NCBI GenBank assembly: GCA_004431415.1 | Contig: QPMI01000427.1 | Span: 116,030-180,029 of the forward strand | Source: Cyanophora paradoxa | Taxonomy: Eukaryota; Glaucocystophyceae; Cyanophorales; Cyanophoraceae | Length of the DNA: 64,000 nucleotides | Direction of reading: 5' to 3' | Position numbers and translations under genes: made by a program | Shown here: positions 21,402-29,500 of the stretch, in pieces | How positions within the stretch are numbered: position 1 is the stretch's first letter | Layout: each line of letters starts with the position of its first letter | The notes under the pieces: generated by a model | The model's input: the letters and a program-made list of their open reading frames with translations, nothing else | Databases searched by the model: none | What the model was told of the DNA's origin: nothing

Positions 21402-22609
21402 TTTTTTTTTTTGAGAGACTACGGTGGGGCGAACCCCCCGTAGGTAGTGATATTAAAGACAACAAAGCAATCACAAATCAAAGATACAGTAAACTAGCAC
21501 AAAATATATACAGAATCAAGAGGGATCACGAGAAAGGACACGATCAGAAGAACGCAAAAGATAAGGAGAACGAGCACGAGGAGAAGGAGTAGAAGAGCTC
21601 AAGGGCGTCGATGCAGAAGTACTAGTCACACTAGAACGACGAGGAGCACGGGGACGCAGCAAATAAGGAGAACGAGCACGAGGAACTACAGTCGAAGACG
21701 AAGATCTAGACGAAGACGACAAGACAGAGCTAACAGCAGAACTAGAAGACGTAGTCGCAGGAGGCAAAGGCGGTAGAACAGTAGGAGAGGCGAAACGTAG
21801 GACACCACTAGAGGGGAAAGTCGAAGCTGGCGGAGTGTCTAAACGGAATCGAGATTGTAGAGTTGGTAAAACAATGGACGGCTGAAGACTAATCTGAGGA
21901 ACTGGGGACGACACGAGGAAAGGGGCAGAGCTCGGGTGCAGACTCGGAATCGGCAGTATAAGAGGAGGGGCGAAACGCAAGCCAGTAGTGACAGGGAAGG
22001 CAGACGATGGGCTGAACCAGGCGGGAGAGGCAAATATAGCGAAGTAGAAGAGAGAGAAGGGTACACACGAGGAACGTCACCATACACAAAATACTCGCTG
22101 CCAAAAACTATACGGTCTGACGGTCGCTGAAGATAAAGAGGCGGAACTGCCTGAGGGCTAACAGTGAGAGATGGAGGAGGAAGAGGCAGAGCTAACGACA
22201 AAGGGAACGGAATCAAAGGTACAGGGAAGGCATGGAATACACGAGGAACTGGAAGGTGGAGGGGGCCAGTGCTCCTAACTAACATCGATGAAGCATCTGA
22301 TGGAGGTGACGGCAAAACAACTGAGGGTAAACTAAGTTGAGGTGAAGCGAAGATTGATACAAGACTATCATGAATCAAAGGGGGCCATGCAGGAACCGGC
22401 GGGCGAGGTGGATCTGGCGGGACAGCCAGAGGGGAAGCCGAAGGTACAGGAGAGGAAAGCCGCAGGCGCCGAGACACATGGACAGGGGACGGATCGGCAT
22501 CGGGAGGCAAGGTTGAATTCGACGGAGACCGGCTCGCTTCCAGGAGAACCCCACCAATTGCGCGACCTTCCCCACTACCATTCTCAGTAAGCCCATTATC
22601 CATTTTCAA
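21402..22609 (-). mobile_element. retroelement remnant with LINE-type tail
   Basis: On the minus strand this ends in the same ~140-base tail and poly-A (poly-T 21402-21412) as the insertion at 17646. Upstream of the tail lies a long Pro/Ser-rich frame. Because the tail is terminal and identical, I infer a longer copy of that LINE or a related element. No reverse transcriptase or endonuclease is visible, so it is either internally deleted or a non-autonomous family. A target duplication at the right side was not found. Confidence 0.45.
21516..22609 (-). pseudogene. Pro/Ser-rich ORF of the retroelement, frameshifted
   Basis: A frame of 256 codons from ATG at 22609 continues, after a shift near 21,840-21,980, in a second frame to 21516. 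The product is dominated by Ser, Pro and Leu with no recognisable domain (for example PSRSPSNSTLPPDADPSP-like composition). It could be the ORF1 of the element whose 3' tail follows it. I cannot assign a function, and composition-driven openness is possible. Confidence 0.3.
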
Positions 22610-22790
22610 ATTTCTCAGTAAGGCTCAGTAACAAATTATAAATTAGCACTGTATTTTTCAAACATCTAACCTCTCCTTACTGAAACCAATCACGAAACCC
22701 TTTAATTCTCCATTTTTATAATTCCTTACCATTCCCAGTAAGCCCTAAAACCCTCTCTCGATTTCTCAGTAAGGACAGTGAGACCCCTAT
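22584..22790. repeat. iterated CTCAGTAAG words at the host/virus composition change
   Basis: TCTCAGTAAG or CCAGTAAG occurs at about 22,582, 22,611, 22,732 and 22,766, with the reverse form CCTTACTGA near 22,675. GC content falls sharply across this stretch. It may be the 5' leader of the minus-strand retroelement or a short binding-site array at the edge of the viral DNA. Confidence 0.4.
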
Positions 22791-22933
22791 TTTTACGAAA
22801 TGTTCCCGATCGTTTCCAAACTGTTTTCAGTTACCCAAATTGAAAAATCAAGGTGACCCCCACCGATAGCGTAAATCAACATATGAAATGCGTTTATCCC
22901 CACTTAAAGATTTCCCGCTATATAGCTATAAAG

Positions 22934-23257
22934 ATGCCGAGCAATCAACTCCCACTACCCAAAAGTAAGCAATGCACTATCTGCAAAGTAGATAGACCTG
23001 CATCGTGTTTTGGTTTGCGTAAATTAAAAACTGGTAATGTCGCATTGAATCCAAGATGCATCGAGTGCAACCGCGACTATCACCTTGACCTGTATCACAA
23101 AGTCTTAAAAACGCGTCCGAAAATCGAAGTACAATCGAAAATATGCCCCGATTGCAAGATTGAGAAGCCTGCAAGCGAGTATAATAAAAAACAAAGCACG
23201 AAGGATGGTCTCTACTACAAATGCCGACAGTGTTATAGTGAGACTCGGACGAGCTAA
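22934..23257 (+). CDS. double CxxC zinc-ribbon protein
   Basis: 107 residues from ATG at 22934; an upstream GTG in the same frame is less likely. Two copies of a CxxC-x(n)-CxxC module are visible: CTICKVDRPASCF with CIECNRDYH, and CPDCKIEKPASEY with CRQCYSE, each with a K/E-x-P-A-S turn between the first CxxC and the helix. Such modules are common in proteins of large DNA viruses and phages, often next to endonuclease VII-like domains, but no nuclease domain is present here. Probably a small nucleic-acid-binding protein. It is the outermost recognisable gene of the left element and is followed by a hairpin. Confidence 0.55.
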   Translation: MPSNQLPLPKSKQCTICKVDRPASCFGLRKLKTGNVALNPRCIECNRDYHLDLYHKVLKTRPKIEVQSKICPDCKIEKPASEYNKKQSTKDGLYYKCRQCYSETRTS

Positions 23258-23292
23258 TTTATGATTTTAAAATGAGATTTGTATTTTTTAAA

Positions 23293-23345
23293 GCAAGTTT
23301 GTGCATGAGCAAGCATGCCGAAAATGCCCACCTGCACAAACTTGC
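23293..23345. terminator. inverted repeat downstream of the zinc-ribbon gene
   Basis: GCAAGTTTGTGCA (23293-23305) and its perfect complement TGCACAAACTTGC (23333-23345), with a 27-base loop, 36 bases after the zinc-ribbon stop codon. It could end that transcript or be a protein-binding site. There is no U-run after it. Confidence 0.35.
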
Positions 23346-23488
23346 GCACCCCATCGACAAAGTACGATGATCGACGAAGTACGACGATAGACCACGTTAA
23401 AATAAACTCGCGCCCCGCCCACTATGCAAGATACATGCAAACAACATGCGAGATACATATATAAATTGTTTTTCTCTTCCTATAATAA

Positions 23489-24298
23489 ATGAAGACTCAC
23501 TTTTACCATAAATATACCGGCAACAAGTATAATGAAATGGATACGATCTATCCATATATCGATTTAGAAGGAATTAATAAAGTTATAGAACCGTTTTGTG
23601 GTTCAGGTGCTTGTAGTTTCTATCTTTGGGAAAAGCATAAAGACCGGTTTGATTATTATATGAATGATAACGACGAAACCCATACCCTTTTTTTGAATAC
23701 AATGAAAGACCCAGACAATAAAGTTAAACTCTTAGAGAGTCTTAAACAGTTCGAAGCAGTTAGCAATATAGAAGAGCACAAAGAAGTCTATAAGAAGTTT
23801 CTACAACATGATCGTAAAGATGCAATGGATTACTTAGCTCACCATTTCTATCTTCTTAAAAACAGCATTTTAAATGTTAAAACCCTCCGTGATTTCAAAA
23901 AACGAAACGTAAAGGTGAGTCCATATACAACTCTTAAAAATAAGATACCTTACGATGATTTCATAAAAGAAGTCAACCTATCCCATGGGGATTTTCGCGA
24001 TATTGTAGCCAAATATAGAGATGATGAAGCGGCTTTTATATTTCTCGATCCTCCATACGTAAACAGCAATAATGACTTTTACGAAAATGTAGAATTCGAT
24101 TTAGAAACCTTCTTTTTGGATTTGGAAGACCTATTTAAGACAGCGAAATGCAAGGTTATGATGGTTGTAAATGATGCTCTTTTAATGAAACTACTATTTA
24201 AACCCTATATTCGCCATACGTATGGCAAAGTGTATGGTATAACAAAACGAAAAAGGGACCACATCATAATGACTAACTATGAACTTGGTGAAAAATAG
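23489..24298 (+). CDS. DNA adenine N6-methyltransferase, D12 (Dam) class
   Basis: 269 residues, typical for the family. The AdoMet-binding motif is VIEPFCGSGACSFYL (FCGSG at 36-40) and the catalytic motif is FIFLDPPYV (DPPY at 187-190), in the order of the alpha group of amino-methyltransferases. It transfers a methyl group from AdoMet to adenine N6 in DNA. No partner restriction enzyme is recognisable nearby, so it may protect or mark the viral genome, or regulate transcription. The next gene, a SpeD homologue, also belongs to an AdoMet-using family. Preceded by an AT-rich spacer with TATAATAAATG at the start. Confidence 0.85.
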   Translation: MKTHFYHKYTGNKYNEMDTIYPYIDLEGINKVIEPFCGSGACSFYLWEKHKDRFDYYMNDNDETHTLFLNTMKDPDNKVKLLESLKQFEAVSNIEEHKEVYKKFLQHDRKDAMDYLAHHFYLLKNSILNVKTLRDFKKRNVKVSPYTTLKNKIPYDDFIKEVNLSHGDFRDIVAKYRDDEAAFIFLDPPYVNSNNDFYENVEFDLETFFLDLEDLFKTAKCKVMMVVNDALLMKLLFKPYIRHTYGKVYGITKRKRDHIIMTNYELGEK

Positions 24299-24329
24299 AG
24301 TAATTAAAATATTTGTTAAATAATTAATA

Positions 24330-24722
24330 ATGGATTCCCGATACCGCGGCTACCACGTTATGCTCGACTATATAACCGACCCGTTCACCGAGTCCCCGGA
24401 GGCATGCGCCGAGTGGATCACAGCGAACCTATCGCAATATATAACAGATCGCCAGATGCGCATCGTGCACCAGCACACATGCATTTTCGATGGCTCTAAT
24501 TCCCCTCCCGGTTTCGCGATTGGCTTTCTATTGGATGAGTCGCATGCGACGGCTCACTCTTATAGCGACCAGGGGCTATTAGCGATCGATATCTTTACAT
24601 GCGGGTCAAATGCCGAAGCAAAGACGATGGGTATAGCACGGGACATTAACGAACTCATTCAGGAAAAGCTGAAAGTTCGAAAGCGGGACTTACAGGTCGA
24701 GCAAAGGTTCCCAATTTCATAA
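24330..24722 (+). CDS. SpeD-like (S-adenosylmethionine decarboxylase-type) pyruvoyl enzyme
   Basis: 130 residues, the size of bacterial/archaeal class 1b SpeD. The self-cleavage site Glu-Ser is at 70-71 in LLDESHATAH, followed by the conserved His and, exactly 20 residues after the Ser, Cys91 in AIDIFTCG, which in the family is the catalytic acid. SpeD cleaves itself at Glu-Ser to make a pyruvoyl group and decarboxylates AdoMet for spermidine synthesis. The usual HTWPE after the cleavage site is replaced by HSYSD, and some SpeD relatives have switched to arginine or ornithine, so the substrate is open. A second homologue (37875-38273) lies in the right element. Confidence 0.75.
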   Translation: MDSRYRGYHVMLDYITDPFTESPEACAEWITANLSQYITDRQMRIVHQHTCIFDGSNSPPGFAIGFLLDESHATAHSYSDQGLLAIDIFTCGSNAEAKTMGIARDINELIQEKLKVRKRDLQVEQRFPIS

Positions 24723-24747
24723 AAAATGAAAAAAGCGACATATACAT

Positions 24748-25062
24748 TTAATGCTCCTTGATCGGAAACTTGCCCATTAGCGGGTGATCGAGACCCATGA
24801 CATACCAGGATTTCATAACGGGATCCCAGCGGGCTTTCTCAGCCTTCGCTTGATCCTTAAATTCATAAGGAATATCGAGGTAAACCTTCAAGTTTCTTTG
24901 ATACACTTGCTCATAGCTTAGAGTCTTGAACTGAGAGCATAGAGAGTGATCTTTCTTCGTGACATACCAGCATGAATTCTCACGATCCCACTTTCCACCG
25001 AGGGATTTCGCAACGTCTTTTTTATCAAACGGAATATCCACGAAATGCTTTTCACCCTCCAT
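24748..25062 (-). CDS. tandem DUF5710-like protein
   Basis: 104 residues consisting of two copies of a ~45-residue module: FVDIPFDKKDVAKSLGGKWD with NSCWYV, and VYLDIPYEFKDQAKAEKARW with MKSWYVMG. This 'I/V-P-[FY]-x-x-K-[DE]-x-A-K-x-x-[GA]-x-[KR]-W-D...W-Y-V' pattern is DUF5710, often found beside DNA-processing domains such as primases and helicases. No other domain is attached here. The gene follows the integrase on the same strand and has the A/T-rich promoter-like motif at 25,077-25,092 directly upstream of its ATG. Confidence 0.65.
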   Translation of the reverse strand: MEGEKHFVDIPFDKKDVAKSLGGKWDRENSCWYVTKKDHSLCSQFKTLSYEQVYQRNLKVYLDIPYEFKDQAKAEKARWDPVMKSWYVMGLDHPLMGKFPIKEH

Positions 25063-25076
25063 CTCTTTTATATTTA

Positions 25077-25092
25077 CCGGAGAAAATAATTT
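25077..25092 (-). promoter_or_regulatory. promoter-like motif AAATTATTTTCTCCGG
   Basis: On the minus strand AAATTATTTTCTCCGG lies 14 bases before the ATG of the DUF5710 gene, followed by TAAATATAAAAGAG. The same word precedes genes at 30,837, 31,402, 35,818 (partial), and in the right element at 54,036 and 54,568. Confidence 0.55.
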
Positions 25093-25101
25093 CGGGGTTT
25101 G

Positions 25102-26484
25102 TTATGAACGAGAAGACCGAAGAATGCGCGTAGTAGGGGCTGTGTAGCTTGCGCTCTGATTCTTGAATGATTTATACCACCGCTGACTGTTTACCTCAGA
25201 GAGCTTCTCAGTTCCCGCGATCGTTAATTTAGCGAGCTCCCTCAGCGCCCTCTTTGTCTTTTCTGCGCGATCTTCCAATAAAGCCCCTTTCGGAACACTT
25301 GTGGCGACATCTATACCTTCTTTTTGAACCTGCCGGATAGAGGAGGCTTCTATTTCGGCTGCTTTGATTGCGTTGCCTGATGGCTCCACCACAGCCTCGA
25401 CCTCTGTAATGATCTGCAATTCGTGCGGCTTAAAAAGCTTCGGCATTATGTTCCCCGCTGCATCTTGCACCTCTATCGCGTTTCCTCTCCTTCCCGCAAT
25501 TTTGTAGACCTCTCTGCTATACCTTTGTGTTGCTCCTTTATCAAACTTTGATCTCGGCAATAATACACGGACGTGGAGACCCGGCTTAAAGTCGCTGAAT
25601 ATATCCTTTACGATTGTGTTCTTCCTTGAAATAATAGCCGCTCTGATCCGCTCCATATCAGAAAGCTTAACATCTGCGGGTTTCATTCCTATGGTTCTGT
25701 GAATGGTGTTATTATAATTGAAAACGAAGTCGTCCAATTTGTCCATGAATCGAACTGTGTTATAAGCGACACAGTAATTGTTTATCATCGTTTTTAAGGT
25801 CAAATGAAAGCGATTCATTATTCCCAGAGAAGTGTGATCTCCGACCTGTTTAAAGCGGTGCTCTATTCCATTATTTTTTACGACCTCCTGAAACTCCTTC
25901 GCGATGAATTCCGAGCCGTTATCTGTCTCCAATCGAATCATCGGAGCCGGGAGCTCTGTGAGCATCTCCGCAAAAGCGGCGGCAACACTTGCGCCCTCCT
26001 TATTCTTTAACTTCTTGGCATATGCTTTTCGGCTCGTCATCTCGATGAGAGTAAGGACTGCAATGTAGCCGGAATTATAATTGCCATATGAGAGATAAAA
26101 GATGAGATCCGCTTGATAGCACCACGGCGGGGCTGTGATGGGAATAAAAGCTGTTTGGGTCGGTGCTGGGGGCTTCTTGTTGATCTGCATAAATTCTTGT
26201 TTCGCTGCGACATCTTGCACTTCTTTCAATGTGAGGCTCTTGTCCTCTTTTCTCAGCTCTTCGTACAATGCCGATGGGTTCTTAAAACCTGTCTTTGGGT
26301 CATACATGCGGCGCACGATCTTAGAGGACGGGTTAGCAATGCTAAAAGGAACATCTCCTAATAAATTTGATTTTGCTTGGCGTTTTGTGATTTTTTGGGG
26401 GACTTGCTCAGTTTCAGGAACCGCGATAGGTAGTATGGTGGTCTCTGTCTCCTCGCCCGCTACCCTTCTAACGATCCGTGACAT
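25102..26484 (-). CDS. retroviral-type (rve) integrase with altered catalytic triad
   Basis: 460 residues with the DDE integrase core of Polintons: Asp126 in WCYQADLIFY and Asp188 in LETDNGSEF. The third acidic residue, 35 residues on, is Asn224 (GIMNRF), where the right element's integrase has Glu in the same place (RIEAF). Without Glu the strand-transfer centre should be inactive, unless a neighbouring residue compensates. Downstream are an Asn/Tyr-rich YNNTIHRT motif and a C-terminal tail (LTIAGTEKLSEVNSQRWY) that is almost identical to that of the right integrase. The frame is intact, so the loss is by substitution, not by an indel. Confidence 0.85.
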   Translation of the reverse strand: MSRIVRRVAGEETETTILPIAVPETEQVPQKITKRQAKSNLLGDVPFSIANPSSKIVRRMYDPKTGFKNPSALYEELRKEDKSLTLKEVQDVAAKQEFMQINKKPPAPTQTAFIPITAPPWCYQADLIFYLSYGNYNSGYIAVLTLIEMTSRKAYAKKLKNKEGASVAAAFAEMLTELPAPMIRLETDNGSEFIAKEFQEVVKNNGIEHRFKQVGDHTSLGIMNRFHLTLKTMINNYCVAYNTVRFMDKLDDFVFNYNNTIHRTIGMKPADVKLSDMERIRAAIISRKNTIVKDIFSDFKPGLHVRVLLPRSKFDKGATQRYSREVYKIAGRRGNAIEVQDAAGNIMPKLFKPHELQIITEVEAVVEPSGNAIKAAEIEASSIRQVQKEGIDVATSVPKGALLEDRAEKTKRALRELAKLTIAGTEKLSEVNSQRWYKSFKNQSASYTAPTTRILRSSRS

Positions 26485-26502
26485 TCTTCTAATTAAACCT
26501 GT

Positions 26503-29500
26503 TTATTTTTTGCTGCAATTGCACCCGTGATGCACGAGCTGGCAATTGTCTTTAAGATGTGGGCGCCTGTTGTTTATGCGATCCACGACGAGCTTGTAAT
26601 TCGGATCTTGTGGCTCAGTCGGAATAGGAAGGGAACAGAGCGCACAGGCGCCCTTCTGTTGCTTCTTGCGCTCTAATATCCACTCCGGCGTAATATAATC
26701 CGCCTCATCGAAATCGCGCCCGGCACGCTGATCCTGGCATTTGTAACCGCGGATCTTCCCTTTCAGATACTCGATGTAGTCACTCTTTCCTTGGAACTTG
26801 TGAATCGGTGTATAAATCAGCACAGTAGACAGATCGCGGTTACGAGTGAGCGCGGTATAGAACCATTCGCGAGTGGTATAGCGGAACGTAGCCTCACAAA
26901 TGACAATGCCCGAATCAAGTGTGAGACCTTGCGTTGAATGACCTGTTCCTGCATAAGGGAGAGAAAAATGTTCTAACATCGCGCACGGAACCTCAAACGT
27001 GACACCATCGAAAACGTCCGTTAATGTGACCATTTGCTTTGTGATTTTGGTGATTCGATAGGTGTAATTCGTGTATGCGTTTATAGACTCGCCCTCAGAC
27101 CGCGAAATGCGTAGATACTTGCGGCAAACGACTTCCAAACCCTTGTAGAATTTGATGCCATTGACCTCTACGGTTGGGATATTTACTTTGCGTCTATCGT
27201 GCATCAGTTTGTTGTAGGCTAAGGTCATTTCGTTTCTGTAAGCGATGCCAAAGTAGCCGTCGGGAATAGCGCTTAGATCATTAATTGTCGGCAACCCGTA
27301 TTTCGAGATAATCTGTGCGGCTTCCAGTCCGTTCTCGAAGAGATCCTCTTTAATCGCCCGAATTAATTCACGGTCTGTCTCCTTCTTGTGCCGCTTGTTA
27401 TTGCGTAGACTCAGAACGTTAGGGAACATACTCTGCACCGCGCGCTTATAGTAGCCCTTGCGATCAGAAACCGAGAGCTCGTCATTAATTGGTTCATTTT
27501 GATAGGTGTCGCCATTAGCCAAATATTTGATATCCGGATAGCGATCGATAAACGACTTGATCTTAGCGAGATCTTTTACGGAATACGCGAATATCTCGTC
27601 GAACATAATGTGACTGAACTCGGAGACGAACGCCCTCTGGTCTTTTTCGCTCATAGCCTCTTCGTAGGTCTGATCATTTGAGACACGGATCCCGAGAACA
27701 TTATATAAAGTACGAACGGTAATATTCTCGATTCCGCGGACTTTGAGAGAGTCCCTCAGCTCCGCGCACTGTTTGTTATAGGGGCAAATAACTAAGCAAT
27801 TCGACTTTTGAGATGCGAAACAGTTAATACCGAGTGTCGACTTTCCACTTCCGGGCATGTCAGCAAGGACAAGCATACGATTATGGAGCTTCGCAACCCA
27901 ATTAAAGCACTCCGGATTAAATTCGTCCCTCAGCGAGAACCGGTTAATGAGTGTCTCGGGATCCTGAAATTCGAGAGTTACACCCCGCGGTGGGCGGAGT
28001 GCATTCTCAGGGCATCTTTTCCCGGGAATATAGCTGAATTTGCCCATGTTCTCAAACGCATTTCGGTCGAACTCTTTCTTACTTGTCCATGAACCTTCGA
28101 TATATAGGCAATCCGTTCTGATCCCGGCAACCTTGTGCCCGCGCGCTGTCAGGCGCTTGTATTGCGCAAACATATTAGCACGGTTACGATCGTAAATATG
28201 AAAGTGGATAGGAAGGAATCCGTTAACGAGCTCGCGGTGAGAGCTGATCTTAACGAAATAGATGTGACCTTCGAATTCGCTAAGAGCTTTGACACGTTTC
28301 GAATTCTTAGGATTGAAAGTAAACACCTCTACTGTTCCTCCGCATTCTTGGGCGAACCTCTCAGCCTCGGCACGGTTGTAGAACATTTTCGTGGATGTTT
28401 GCGAGTCTTGGAATTTGCCGAGCATTCCGATCTCTTTCACTAAAATGTGCTTCTTATCTGTGGTTTGAATGTCACTTGAAAGTACTTTCTTCATCTCCGA
28501 GATCGACGTATTGGGCACCAAATGCGAAGGCTCCGCGACCGCGATAATCTCTATCTTGTCCTTTACGTCCGCCCAATGCATGGAGAGAGTGTAGCCTGTC
28601 ATGAAATTATAACAGCGACCACTCACGGAAAATGCGCGATCCAGAATAATTTCGATTCCGTCAATCTTGCGAGACATGGCGGCATCATAATCAATGTCCT
28701 CGTCGTCGGCGAAAGTCGTTTGCTCTCTCTCAAACGCAACCACACGCACGTAGTAGATTGCGTATTCGAGAATATCGCTTCCCGCTTTAAAGGGAACGAA
28801 GTCATCGAATACATTGTATTTCGGAAGATATTGCATACCTTTCAGTATCGAAGGGTAGCACTTCGCCATATCGACAGCTGTGTAGGTGGCTTTCGGGTTC
28901 GGCTTATAGAAATAGCCGCTTAGTGCGGATCGCTTGTAGTGCGTGAGAATTTCGCGCATATTCGGACTGTAATGTGAGATATTCGTCGCATTTAGAAGCG
29001 ACTCGCGGAATCCCTTCCCGATTTCACAGACCTTATTATAATATTCTTCTGTCTCGAAATCTTGCTCAATAAAGTGGTCGGTTGTGCGTGGATCTTTGAT
29101 AGAGAACATGGAGCCATTAGCTTTGAATGTGATGCTGTCGATTTGTTTCGATGGTGTTAACTTCACAGCGGGCTCATATCGCATTTTCAGGAACGTAAAT
29201 AGAAGACCTTCCAGACCTTCACGCCCAGTATACAGAATGCGAATGAAACTGCGCTCGTCAGGCGATAGTTTTAATTGCGTGATCTTTAACAGATCCTTGG
29301 ATGTGTGCGCGAAGATATCGTGAGTAAGACACGTCGGAATTTTATAGAGTGCTAACGAAGAGTTCGACTTAGGAACATGATTATCGAGCTCTTCGACCTC
29401 CATCTTTGCCATGCGCATTTCGAGCGACTTGATGTTATCGTTGAATATATAGATATGCTTGTTGTGAATCATAAAGTGAATATTGCGGGGATTGATATTT

